Assembly: GCF_040581485.1 (NCBI RefSeq) | Contig: NC_090128.1 | Location: forward strand, 34,688,931 to 34,752,930 | Reading direction: 5' to 3' | Source of the DNA: Linepithema humile | Lineage: Eukaryota; Arthropoda; Insecta; Hymenoptera; Formicidae | Length of the DNA: 64,000 nucleotides | In this document: positions 46,683 to 57,369 of the stretch, piece by piece | Layout of the letters: each line of letters opens with the position of its first letter | How positions within the stretch are numbered: the first letter of the stretch is position 1 | The notes under the pieces: model-generated | Told to the model about the DNA's origin: nothing | Seen by the model: only the letters and a program-made list of their open reading frames with translations | The model's database searches: none | Made by a program: the position numbers and the translations under genes

Positions 46683-49600
46683 TAGTAAAATATCGATAAT
46701 TATTTCTGATGAATAAAAATGAAACAATCCGGCATTTATAATACAAATTGAAAGATGTAAAGAATATGTTTTGCATCGCGATCTTCATAGATGGGATTAT
46801 ACGTCGATCTTTGATCGTCATAGTAACGACGACGGTCGTTTCCGGCGGAACGATCGCGGGAACAATTTAACTTTACGAGAACGACACGGGTTGAATTGTA
46901 CCGAGAACATCTTACAGAACCGCGAGCGGGATCCGATGGAAGCGGGCGCCCAAAATGGTCATTCTCGAAGAAGCTTTTCGCGAACCTTTTAAGAGCTCGG
47001 GCGGTTTAAACGTAAATTTTGGTTTAAACATATGAAGATTAACTCGCCGCCTCTAGTTAAGAGTATAAAAAACGATTTTTTTTATATTGCAAATGTTTCT
47101 CTCGAATATATCATAAATTCTCGGGCCGATTATTTTCGATGCTATCGCAAATCTCGATTGAGATAAAAATGTCGTTGCATCACAGGAGCAGGCTGTGAAA
47201 AATGTTTCGTTGAAAGAGAGATTTTTTTTTTTCCATTCCATCGAGGCGTCAACAAAGAAAAATTCAATTCTTTCTTACACATATAATTCAATCTGCTTCC
47301 TCGACATCATGGGAGAATCTCGCAGCAGAAGGAGTCATCATCGTTCTCCGGCCTCCCGCTCGGAAACGTTTACGCCGTGTCCTGTACATCGACAAAAGAT
47401 CTCATTGTGGTGACGGTCACAACAGATCGTCCCCCGCTGTCACATTGCATTCAGTTTCGTCACGAAGCTGGTAGGGAAAGGTGGCTTTTACGGGCAATTA
47501 TTTCTTCCCACTGCGACGCGGTGGTATCATGATTCGCGTCTGTAAAGCAATGACTTTGCCACAAACGCGATATAAAGGAATGCACTCGTGCTGAGAACAT
47601 CACTGTTACCTGCTCGCTCGCTCGTCGTGATTTTGGAAATGGGGGATGGGATTTTATAACCACGCGTTCTCAATAGTAAACGAAGTAAGAAACTTTACAA
47701 CATCGATACAATGTTGCAATAATCTTGAAAAATGAGACATAAATGCATATACGCATTATATTTATTTTAAAATATATATTTAAAATATAACTATACATAT
47801 TTGTCATCTAATTCTTTTTTTTTTTTTTTTTTTTTACACAATTTTTCGCACAATGTATTGTTTTTCATAGTAATTTATTTATTGCATGCAAGGGCGTTAT
47901 ACGTTCGTTTTATCTGTGTTGAGATCGCTTCCGCTGTTGATCTCAATGTGCGTGCTTTCTTTCCGCCTGACTCTGATGCAGCATCGTGCGTAACGAAAAG
48001 CCAGTGGACTGTTCGTACGCGCGTATAGGACCAGCCATCTGTCAAAAAGTCAAAATACACGAAGGGTCTGCTATTGTGCTGTGGATCCTGCGGGATTGCT
48101 ACTTAGCGTTTTCGTATACACCCAGTGTCGTCTATTATGAGTCCCGACGTAGCTCGCCTGTTTTGTAGAACATCTGTATCCTGTGATATCCTACTGATTT
48201 CTATGTCCCGATGCCCTTCATCTCGCGATGTTAGCAAGAGGGAGAAGGGAGGAAAATGGGAGCTCTCGGGTGCGGAACCGGCGTGCCGGGATCGCTTATA
48301 TCGGGTTAGCTGGGTACGATTTGCGCGCGTCAATATACCACGGCACAATGGCACGAGATGCGTTACGAACTCGGCGTGGATGTGCCGGGAAAGTCGGGCG
48401 TACGGGAATTGCATTGTGCCGCGACAAATCGTGGCCCGTCGTCACACGCACTTCCACTCGTACATCAGCGTAAACCCGATTTTACGGCGACAATTTCACG
48501 CGTGTTCCCTGCGAATAGCAGTTACGTTGCAGAGCCGAAAATGTCGCACGTCACAAATGAAGTGGAGTTTGTATTTCGATGAAGATGTAACGAAAATTGA
48601 TGGCGAGTAGCCGTTTCGTATCAACAGGATTCTTATCTCGAATTCGTCATTCTAAATTTACGAGGGACGTTATAAATATATACGAAGCTACAAAAATATA
48701 CAACGTAGCGCTCTTACGGCGATCGCTGTCCGAGGGCTCGTTCGGGCTGTCTTTTTAATCGAAGTTGATCTTCGAACAGATACTCCGAATGGAGTTTCAG
48801 TCGGTCGGCTATAACCCAATTTTATGTCCCTCCGGTTCCTGGCTACGAACGAACAAATCCAACCGAGTGGGGATAATTACCGATTAAAGAGATTAAATTC
48901 TGCGGGCTATCGATTTCACCGGCCTATAATCGGGCCAAAGGAGGCCTTCGTTAGGGCGATGGTGCCGAAGGAGGCGGCGAGCGCGATGGAGAGAGCGGGG
49001 GGAGGACGGACGGAGCGGAACTCGCCTTTGTTTCTGATTTGAGGGGGCATCTTTACGAACGGGTTAGCCGCACCAGTGATCACCGACGCTAATTACAGCG
49101 GATCAGCCCGGGCGAGTTTAAAACTCATTCCCCCTTTTAAGCGGTGCGCGAAAGGGGCTTCCCGCCTGGCTGCTGATTGGCCGCACGGGATGACACGAAA
49201 GTGCCCCAGCATGGCGTCTTATCTGATTTCATTGTACGAAAACCGCGGGGAAATGCGAAACGTCATTGTAACTTCCGGCCCGCCGTTCCTACATTTTATT
49301 CGATTATGAAAGCGTTCCCACCAATTACACCGGTTAAAATCAGTTAGCAATTTCGAAAGTAAAAGAAAGCACTTTTTCTATATTTTTCTCATCGAAGAGT
49401 TTCTAGCAGATGAAATAATATTTTCCTTCTTTTCTCGTCGCTTCTCTCTCCATCATCTAGTAAAGGTATATACAAGCGATGCAACTATCAAGCGAAAATG
49501 TGAAGGAAAGTGATGACAGAGAGTGTATACGTTGACAAAGACGCTAAATCAACATTTTTATAAACTGCTTAGTATTCATAGGCTCGTAGGTGAAACCGCC

Positions 49601-50620
49601 TATAAAACGAAAACGAGAGGGTTCGATCTTCGCGGACGAGATAAAATGGCACCTACACCGCATCGCCCGCGTGAGATGATGGCGGCCATAATTTTATAGC
49701 GATGACATTGTCGCCGTTCGTTCGAACCGCGAGAGAACGGATAACGTATACGAAATAAAGCTAATCGATGGAAGCTTAAATTGCTCTCATATCTTCACGC
49801 TACAGAAATGGAAGTTTATATTATTTTTTTATTTTATAAGATGAGATAAGAATGAAGATCAAAATAAACTTACAAATATCTTTAATCAATATTATTATAG
49901 ATTGTACATTATTACAATTTCTACAAGAGTACGCACGCGTCCGTCTATTGTCTCATTCACGAACTGGCGACGTCAAACAGTAACCATTGGTATTCAACAT
50001 TAAATTTGCATTGGGCGCACGCACTGCGGGCTTTCGAGTTTTCGACAGCAATAGGCAGATCGCAGCCTACTCAGATTTGAGGCTAAAGGGTGGCTGAAGG
50101 GTAGCGGCGCGGGGGAGGAGGAGCGTGGGAGGAGGCCGTCGATGGCGGTGGGTTAGGGTAAAACAATCACGCAGGGCTCATGCATGTTAATGCGTTGTTA
50201 GGGGCGCGTGAGAGAATCGGGGTTGCCTAGGATTGAATGCCCAATATCAGCGAACCGCCCTCGAAGCCCATACCGTTTTCCTCGATTCGCTCAGGAACCA
50301 ATATCAATCTCGTCGTCTCTCTCCCGTGCATGCTATCACGCAAAAGCGCCCGGTGATTGTAACTTCCCCGTTTGGTACAGCTCGCTTGTTCGTTACATTT
50401 TCATTTTATTTCTCCTCTGCCGGAGGACGCCCGCTCTCGTAGAAATTATTTCTAAATGCAAATGACCGCTTCCACGGCGAGCGCTGCGAGTCAAGTAAGC
50501 CGCTCCGCGCGTTTCACGTGTATTAAAAGATGCGTCAATGTTGGTGCCCGCTTTTATCGTATCGGAATATGTCTTTCACGGATAAAAGTTTGAATAAACA
50601 TTCATTCCGTGCAAACTTTC
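46683..50620. other. 4 kb without a recognised gene
   Basis: Mixed sequence with a poly(T) run of 21 at 47815-47835, two perfect POU octamers 450 bases apart (50004-50011 and 50456-50463), and open frames near 48100-48600 that overlap in several frames without motifs. Confidence 0.5.
47815..47835. repeat. Poly(T) run of 21
   Basis: A homopolymer T run. No retroelement body is identified on the minus strand beside it. Confidence 0.95.
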
Positions 50621-50621
50621 C

Positions 50622-50642
50622 AAAAAAAAAAAAAAAAAAAAA
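50622..50642. repeat. Poly(A) run of 21
   Basis: A homopolymer A run with no adjoining recognisable element. Confidence 0.95.
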
Positions 50643-50688
50643 TGCTGTACTGCGAACAGTGTAGCGATTGAAAAATCTATACCAAAGC

Positions 50689-50709
50689 CCGTCCGTCTAT
50701 CACGGACGG
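50689..50709. repeat. Perfect 8-bp GC-rich hairpin
   Basis: CCGTCCGT, the loop CTATC, then ACGGACGG. A compact, stable stem if transcribed. No U run follows, so it is not a bacterial-type terminator. Confidence 0.9.
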
Positions 50710-50897
50710 ATCTCCACGTGAAATTTGCGCGCGCGAGTTTATCGAGGCTCACGCGAGAGTCTTACGAGTAGAATATACAAGGGGAGTACGAAATAAGTAG
50801 CTCATCATCTTTAGAACTCGACTTTTAACATGCCGGAAGCTTATTACGCTTTCGCGGTATTTACGCAAGAACACATCAACGGAGAGAAGGAGAGAGA

Positions 50898-50901
<4 letters not shown>

Positions 50902-50960
<59 letters not shown>
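50902..50960. repeat. Long (GA)n microsatellite
   Basis: A perfect GA tract of 59 bases, the longest purine dinucleotide tract in the window, preceded by imperfect units from 50881. Confidence 0.97.
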
Positions 50961-50964
<4 letters not shown>

Positions 50965-51126
50965 GGGGTTGGATGGAGAGTTAAGGAAACTACCAATTAC
51001 GAAGGCAGTTGATACGAAACTAGTTTCGCGGCCTAGGATACACGTAGAGACTACACAGGGTGCGGCGAGGGGGACGGGGGCGGGGGTTTGACTGTTTGCC
51101 CTTCGAATGGAAGTTTCGGGGGTTGA

Positions 51127-51393
51127 GGATGGCCGTTCGTGGAGTGGAGTGGTACTTACCAAATCGACACGGGGCCAACTCAATACATCAAAGACCTTAT
51201 ACCCAACAGCCCTGGTTATATGGACTACTCGCCTAGCTCCGTACTACCGGCGATGTCCATACATAATCATGGACCGTCTTTGTCCCTCGAAATTGATTTA
51301 TTATTCAAAGTGACGCGTGTTTCACAATGTGTATTTACCACGATACGGTTTCGGGGACGAGACACGTCAGGAGCACGTAGGCCACCTTTGTAG
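51127..51393 (+). CDS. Doubtful open frame opposite a minus-strand donor
   Basis: The forward frame from 51127 contains YQIDTGPTQYIKDLIPNSPG and then YMDYSPSSVLPAMSIHNHGP, which looks like natural protein with few repeats. No good acceptor precedes it. The minus strand carries a consensus donor GATTTG|GTAAGTACC with its exon side ending at 51160, so the same DNA might instead be a noncoding minus-strand exon. No family is recognised on either strand. Confidence 0.12.
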   Translation, partial: GWPFVEWSGTYQIDTGPTQYIKDLIPNSPGYMDYSPSSVLPAMSIHNHGPSLSLEIDLLFKVTRVSQCVFTTIRFRGRDTSGARRPPL

Positions 51394-51924
51394 CCATCTA
51401 CACACATGTACGATAAGAGATAATAGGGCTTGCTGCCCGGCTGATATATACATATATTTTTCGATGATACAAGTCTCTATAGCGTGAGGAATATTGGAGA
51501 AAGGAATTTTTATATCCGTGTCTTTCGTTACACCTCTTTGATTATATCTCCGCATTTTTAAACCAGGAAGCAGATATTAGCGAACAGTTGACGCCGACCA
51601 AAAATAAAATACGATAATGAATAAAATTTGAATTGAGCTGCGATTTAATATATTATAATTAATATTTTTCATTTATCCTTCCGTTGCGTTCTATTATACA
51701 GGTATATAAATATTTCTTATATAAGCGACAATATCCTGCCGTGATATCCTGCGCAAAAAATATTTCAGTTTCAAAAATATGCATTCAGTATCTAAGAAGG
51801 TGTCACAACTGCGAGATATTAGATCGTTCGAGTGTATCATGAATCGCATGTTTGTTGCGGTGGTAAGGAAGAGCTTGCTGCTCGGGAGCCAGTGAAAATA
51901 TTGACAGAAAACAGCCGTCCGAAG

Positions 51925-52081
51925 TTAATTAAACTCGCCGAGCTGTGTTGCCCGGGTACCTTCGTCGCGCCGGCCGGCATACACTTCGAGTAGTAATTTC
52001 CTGATTGTGTGTGCGTGGATCACGACGACCGGACGAAGTGGACAAACAGCACGAGTTTCCCCAGTGGTACGTGTTTCTAAC
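51925..52081 (-). CDS. Candidate terminal exon, unrecognised
   Basis: On the minus strand an acceptor-like AAAGACACAATTTCAG is followed from 52081, after one phase base, by 51 open codons to TAA at 51925-51927. The peptide starts LETRTTGETRAVCPLRPVVV and ends EGTRATQLGEFN. A second frame is also open for 50 codons. The polypyrimidine tract is weak, and the frame continues open upstream of the acceptor. No family is recognised. Confidence 0.13.
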
Positions 52082-52160
52082 CTGAAATTGTGTCTTTCAA
52101 CGCTGTGTCCACACTGTACTTTCGCCGTACATCGCCGAGCCTTTGGCTGATTAATTCCTG

Positions 52161-52182
52161 TCGTCGTCGTCGCCGTCGTCTT
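52161..52182. repeat. (TCG)n trinucleotide repeat
   Basis: A short TCG repeat with one CCG interruption. Confidence 0.85.
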
Positions 52183-52370
52183 CGACCGACCAGATAAACA
52201 CTCGTTAATCCTTGCTATTAATTTGAAGCGTCGTTGAAATAGAAAAATTCTATACTTGCACAATCAATCGTGCGACATTTTGCTTGAATATTGTTAATAT
52301 ATTGAGCTGTTAAAAATGACAGTGTTGAATATTAGAAAAGTCAGCATGTTGTATAGACGACATTCCAAAC

Positions 52371-52390
52371 GAAGCTAAGCGAAGCTAAGC
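52371..52390. repeat. Perfect 10-bp tandem duplication
   Basis: GAAGCTAAGC occurs twice in tandem, followed by a partial third GAA. Confidence 0.9.
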
Positions 52391-52659
52391 GAATTCTTTA
52401 TAGCACATTACACATGATCGCGCTGCATATCGAGAGAGAGAGTCAACCCGCCTTAACTTATCACGCCGCTCGGCGCGTCGTATGTCGTCGGATTTAAAGC
52501 GTATCGTCGCCTGGCACTTGCCGTGCACGAATCTTGTAAAGTAACGCCACGTCATGTTCGCCCTTTCTCGTCCAGAAATCACTCTGAAACGGTCCAGTCT
52601 CTTCCAGATGTAGGTATATCCTCTTTTTCTTCCGTGCTGTCCGCTCCTTTTAGCCCTTC

Positions 52660-52662
<3 letters not shown>

Positions 52663-52710
<48 letters not shown>
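52663..52710. repeat. (TC)n microsatellite upstream of an acceptor
   Basis: A perfect TC tract of 48 bases. Pyrimidine-rich sequence continues to CCTCTCTCAG ending at 52752, so the microsatellite may extend a polypyrimidine tract. Confidence 0.97.
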
Positions 52711-52713
<3 letters not shown>

Positions 52714-52752
52714 CTCTCCCTCGTCCTACCCGGCGTGTTTGTCCTCTCTCAG

Positions 52753-52812
52753 GGTTCCTGTCTCTCAGGTCGGCTTATAATCCTGAGATATGAGCGCGTA
52801 TTATGTGGAATA
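52753..52812 (+). CDS. Candidate 60-nt exon behind a (TC)n tract
   Basis: The acceptor TTTGTCCTCTCTCAG ends at 52752 and a donor GGAATA|GTAAGT starts the next intron after 52812. The phase-0 frame is open throughout and reads GSCLSGRLIILRYERVLCGI. The same frame continues past the donor for another 50 codons to TGA, so a longer terminal exon is also possible. An alternative acceptor ends at 52768. Because the pyrimidine tract is a microsatellite, its splice role is uncertain. Confidence 0.18.
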
Positions 52813-52965
52813 GTAAGTTGCGAGAGGCTACCGGAGAGGATGCGCGCAGCCAATGGGGAACGGTGTGAACTCCGGCGCGCATATAGCCCCGAGGAAACAT
52901 GTATATTCCTAGATATCCGCTTGGAGACTAACGCGCGCGCGGCAGGAAGGGCAGATTACCGGTGA

Positions 52966-54134
52966 AATCTAAATCAAGATCAGACCTTCTGGACTTCCGA
53001 GCAGCCGGATAACAACTTCAAGGCTGCTCAGTGTGTAACGACGTTGCTCTGGATTTATAACGGCACACCGTGAAATCTAATAAAATATGTTTGCGATAGA
53101 TCACACAATCGTTTCGTAATAATTAAAAAATTTTCGTTGTAAAAGGTCTAAAATAAACTTAAGCCGAGAGGCTGCTACCGTCCCGCATTGTATGACACGA
53201 GAATATTAATATATGTTTCGAATACATCGTTTGTAAAGCGGGATCTTCCATTCTGTTCTCCCCCGTATCTGACAAATATCTTATGAAAGCCAAGCTGATA
53301 TTAGGAACGCAGGTTGTGTTGGGCCGCTACCGGGCTTCCTCCGAGTTCTTATGAATCAAATGTTTGATTTTGCATACGCATCGGTGAGAAAACGCCCGGA
53401 GAGAGATAGAGTCAAGACGGTAGGCAGATGACGCGTCAGATAAGACGTTCTTAGGCTTAGTTCAGAAACCAACGCCACCGGCTACCGTGCTGCGCCTTTT
53501 CTCGCGCAGCGGGTCGAGGACCACCCCAAGTGGTCCGCGAACGGAGAATAGAACCCGTTCCATTCCACCGACAGGGAGGGTCTCTCCTCTAGGATTTCAT
53601 CCGGGAGTCCACCCGGGGTATCGCGTGTAACTGGAATTATCGCCGCACAATGGGTGAGATCCCTGCTTGCCTCTTCATCAACTGCAGCGATCTTGCCGCG
53701 CGAGAATGATTCAGACGCGGAGCGAGGGAAAGAGAGGGTCGATGTGTGCCAATAAGAACTCGTAAAACGAGCGGGAGAACGTCGCGACGGCGCGGATCTC
53801 ACATTGTTGCCGTTGTTCGGGTCGTTGTTTGGTCCAAAGTCGACCAAGGAGGCAACCAGCGACACAATGAGCTCCGTATCACGACGGATCAAACGCCGCG
53901 AGCGGGAGAATGAGAATGAGAGAGAAAGAGATAGTGATAGATCGAAAAAGAAGCAGACACAGAGAGAAGCGGACAGCGCGAGAGGGTGAAACGAGTGTAG
54001 GACGAGTGAAGCGAGGGTGGCGGGATGTGTCGGGCTCCATAACTCATAAGCTGAGAAACCCCACCCTCCTTAAATCTTTGCGAAACACACTGGCTTTGAC
54101 GTTTAGTCCGGGCGAAGAACCGTTGTTACATTAT

Positions 54135-54135
<1 letters not shown>
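52966..54135. other. Region without a recognised gene
   Basis: Mixed sequence with a purine-rich block at 53880-54000. A minus-strand frame of 136 codons near 53482-53892 has no motif and no clear splice support. Confidence 0.5.
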
Positions 54136-54168
<33 letters not shown>

Positions 54169-54171
54169 CAG
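54136..54171. repeat. (CAG)10 repeat with TAG interruption
   Basis: Ten CAG units, then TAG and one more CAG. In the CAG frame (poly-Gln) the TAG ends the reading, so this is not a polyglutamine gene here. The other frames give poly-Ala or poly-Ser, and poly-Cys/Ala/Leu on the minus strand. Confidence 0.95.
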
Positions 54172-54576
54172 CGCCTTTCGTTGAGCGAAACGAGAGAGAG
54201 AAAATTCGTGAGAGCGCGGACGAAGAAACGAAGGCGGGACGGAGGAAAGGATGAGATGCCGGACGGATAAATCCTTTTTCGTCGGACGGACAATAAAGCG
54301 CCACCGTGCCCGTCTGTGCGCGCACGGCGAAATGGCAGAGAGCCCCCGATGCTGATGCCGTCTGAATTAGATCGCCGTATCGCGGCCCCATTCATGGTTT
54401 GACCCGCGGTGGCCACGCGCGGATACGATATCATTCCTCGCAGGTGTGTTCCCGAGTATTTTACCGAGCCGGTCCATTCGCGAACGAGAAGGATTTTGTA
54501 CGTTCTGATGCGATTAGGAAGAACTGACGGATTCTTTTTGAATGATATCTTTTTTTTTTTTATTTTGCCTGCACAG

Positions 54577-54684
54577 CAGAATACCATTGTACGAGGCTCG
54601 ATTCTTTCGCGAGAGCGACGTCAGCTCGTCGAACTGGATATACAATCTATTGTTATGAATTTGTTAAATGCAAATATTGTTTAA
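54577..54684 (+). CDS. Candidate terminal exon, 35 codons
   Basis: A strong acceptor (T-run, then ATTTTGCCTGCACAG ending at 54576) is followed in phase 0 by QNTIVRGSILSRERRQLVEL and then DIQSIVMNLLNANIV and TAA at 54682-54684. It has heptad-like spacing of hydrophobics and could form a helix. The frame is open upstream of the acceptor too. No AATAAA follows within about 100 bases. No family is recognised. Confidence 0.15.
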   Translation, partial: QNTIVRGSILSRERRQLVELDIQSIVMNLLNANIV

Positions 54685-54857
54685 AATATTTTCTAGGATT
54701 TATCCTTTTAATATTGTGAAGCTATTTAAGTTTAATTTTTAAAAACAATTTGAATTTGATTAATATAAGGATATCGTGACATAGTGTTTAATTTTATTTT
54801 TTTCAATAATTAAAATTCCTGAGCAAAAAAGTAATAGCCGAACTTTTTTGCTTACAG

Positions 54858-55037
54858 GAGCTATCCCGGCAAAGGGCTAAGGTGATCGACGAGCAGAAAA
54901 AAAGGCAAATCGTATGGTTTGATTACACGACAAAGGAGAAGACAGCAGCTCTCTCCAGAAAACCAAGCCGGCATAATGTTCTGCTCCTTCGAGGCAGTGT
55001 CTCCTCCTGCGGCATTCGTTTTCTCCTCCTGGTTTGA
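54858..55037 (+). CDS. Candidate exon starting ELSRQRAKVIDEQKKRQ
   Basis: AT-rich intron-like DNA leads to CGAACTTTTTTGCTTACAG ending at 54857. The only frame open beyond a few codons is phase 0, beginning ELSRQRAKVIDEQKKRQIVW, a charged helix-like segment, and running to TGA at 55035-55037 with a hydrophobic end (IRFLLLV). This phase matches the 51-nt block at 25274-25324, giving a possible join DS|ELSRQR. An internal donor may end the exon earlier (for example before GTATGG at about 54910). No protein family is recognised. Confidence 0.23.
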   Translation, partial: ELSRQRAKVIDEQKKRQIVWFDYTTKEKTAALSRKPSRHNVLLLRGSVSSCGIRFLLLV

Positions 55038-55233
55038 CCCGCGGGCCCGCCGGGTTAGATTCCTACGCGGTGCCCTCGCGTACACAATGCGAGTTATTGC
55101 ACAGCATCTGCAGGTTCAGACGAGCAGCGGCCGCCCGCCGCTGGCGCCGGCGGCCGACTTGGTCCCGAAGTCGCATAAATCCTGCCGAGAGTCGCGATCG
55201 TACGCGACTCGCCGGGTCCCAACTGAAATCGTG

Positions 55234-55251
55234 CCCCCCCCCCCCCCCCCC
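55234..55251. repeat. Poly(C) run of 18
   Basis: The longest C homopolymer in the window. A frame crossing it yields a proline run. Confidence 0.95.
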
Positions 55252-55309
55252 TTCTCGTATTCTCGTATTGACTCTCGTAATAGCGGATGCTTGATCGTTA
55301 ACTCTCTCG

Positions 55310-56010
55310 GAAACAAAAGTTCTCTTAAAGAGAAATCTTTGAAAAAAATATTTATTTACATCGTACTTTATTTAAATAATCTCCGAACAAACACTCAAAA
55401 AAATGATCTTGCAATAATAGCTAAAATTTTCTAGGTGTAAAAAATTAACTAAAACAGATAAATGATTAGCAACTGTTGTGATATTGCATATATAATTACT
55501 TAATCAGTTTAGATGACAGAAACAGAATATATATCTGTATTGTTTGTGAACTTTAAAAAGAAAGTTTCTCTAAAGCGCCTATCTATATAAGATCAATCAC
55601 GTGTTAGATCATGCAATGAATAACATTTAGCAATGGTACCTAAATTTTTCAGAAGCTATTGCTAGAACATTACTGCTATAAATTCTATATGTGACAAACA
55701 ATGTTTTCACAGATACGAAAAATAGTGATACATTCTTGTTGCGATATCTAGAAATCTAACTATATCAGCGAAATATTTTTTTGAGTGAAAAGAAATACGA
55801 ATTGTATACGTTTTTGATTTGAAAGAATTTTGATTTGTGACAAATGTTTGGCGCAACGATGTATCGCTCGCGATGGGTGGATATTCAGTTTAAGAGCGAT
55901 CGCTATAGCATCGTGGTAAATGTATAGCAGCATGACGATCCATTAACCGTAACCGATGAATGTCCGCTAATTAAGGCTATTTATATCGGTAAAATGGGGG
56001 AAACGAATCG
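55310..56010. other. AT-rich non-coding stretch
   Basis: No frame of interest, no repeat array, no RNA gene. It resembles intron or intergenic sequence. Confidence 0.6.
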
Positions 56011-56021
56011 TCCGACCCTCT

Positions 56022-56036
56022 CCCCCCCCCCCCCCC
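56022..56036. repeat. Poly(C) run of 15
   Basis: A homopolymer C run in a C/T-rich context. Confidence 0.95.
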
Positions 56037-56385
56037 GTCCTTCGCTCCGCCGCAACCGCTCTATTCCTCACCGCCGCGCAACTGCCTAAGGGCGGAAACT
56101 GGAAAGTTGCCATATTGGTGCGGGCGGGCAAGAGAGTAGATTCGACAAAAAAAGCAAAAGATTATCTCCCGGTTTTCACGCGCCGCAAAGCGACTGGGGT
56201 GAGGCACCGCGCCGTGGGTGAAAGTCTACGCGATCGCGCGCTTCGTTCGCGATTATCTTATAAAAATTCACCGGTCGCAAGGTACCGCCGCGTGTTACTA
56301 TGGAAACTAGAGACTCGCAAAGCTCTCGTTCGTGCTGACATCGTCCCCGCGACGGATAGAAAAGGAGCAGAAGCCCAGCACTTAC

Positions 56386-56496
56386 CGAATCCCCCATGAA
56401 AAAAGAAAGCCGATATCTTACGTCGGTCCGGATATCTGCGAAAAATGCCTTCAGCTTTCCGTGGCTTACGTCAAATGGAGTCGCTAGATTTTGCAT
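56386..56496 (-). CDS. Candidate first coding exon (ATG to donor)
   Basis: On the minus strand an ATG at 56496, with an in-frame stop five codons upstream, opens exactly 37 codons that end at a consensus donor GATTCG|GTAAGTGC. The peptide starts MQNLATPFDVSHGKLKAFFA and ends YRLSFFMGDS. Composition is balanced and free of repeats. No signal peptide or domain is recognised. A forward ATG-led frame of 62 codons overlaps, so strand is not certain. I found no convincing downstream partner acceptor. Confidence 0.22.
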
Positions 56497-56779
56497 CGCC
56501 GATATCGATACTCAACTCCCCCGTGATGCTTGCGAAAATTGTATTTTGTCGCGTTGGTTATATCTCGAATGTTACGGAACGTGATATTTGTTTCAGAAGT
56601 GGTTACACTCTTGACAAAATAGCGTAATCCCTATTGTTTGACGTATGCAAATCTTAACAATTAATCTACGGGATTTGGAAAAAATAAAAAATTTGTCACT
56701 CGTATATTTGCTTCACGAAAGAAGTCATACCGTAGATTTCCAGGATACGATTCCTTCTTTTTCTTTCATTTTTCCCCAG

Positions 56780-57007
56780 GATCATAATCTGACCTTCTCA
56801 ACGCGCTGGTCTCATCGGAAATCGTATTCGAATGATTCTCGAGTGAGATGCATCGAAGGTGGAGCCGCGCGGTATCGACAGGGGGCAAATCGAAGAATAC
56901 GGTCGAAAAGGCGAAGGCAAGTGGCGAAGCCACAAGAGTGGGGGAGGGAGAATCGAGCGAACGGCAGAGAAAGGAGAGTGAGCGAAGAGGTCTCGCTCGG
57001 TAGATAA
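56780..57007 (+). CDS. Candidate exon behind very strong acceptor
   Basis: The acceptor TTCTTTTTCTTTCATTTTTCCCCAG ends at 56779. The phase-0 frame is open for 75 codons to TAG at 57005-57007, starting DHNLTFSTRWSHRKSYSNDS and becoming Arg-rich. A donor-like ATTCTCGA|GTGAGA about 60 bases in would give a short internal exon covering the protein-like part. The Arg-rich tail reflects purine-rich DNA. No family is recognised. Confidence 0.17.
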   Translation, partial: DHNLTFSTRWSHRKSYSNDSRVRCIEGGAARYRQGANRRIRSKRRRQVAKPQEWGRENRANGRERRVSEEVSLGR

Positions 57008-57369
57008 TATACTTCACGAAGTACGCTCGTCAAATACAAGCGCGAGCAAGCGGAGCCGGATATATTAGAGGATGCATCTCCATAAAAGTTGGAGCCGAGC
57101 AGCGAGTCAACATCCCCTCGCATAAGGAAGAGAAACGTGACCGAGGAGAAACGGAGAGCCACCGAGAGTAAGGACGGATCGCTCCTTTTTCCGCTCGAAA
57201 CGCGAAAGGTTCGGGGAGGGATCCACGGGGACGAAGAAGCGTCTTGCGGCAGCAATCACCGATATTGAGGGTTTCATTTCGTTCCTACGACGGTAAGAGC
57301 CCAGCGGAAGAGGCGGTGGGCAAGCGAAGGGTGGCGGTTTGAAGGAACCGGTGTGTAAGGGGGAGGAGA

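Noticed and set aside
50830..51012. Arg-Glu repeat peptide
   Set aside because: Translation of the (GA)n microsatellite at 50902-50960.
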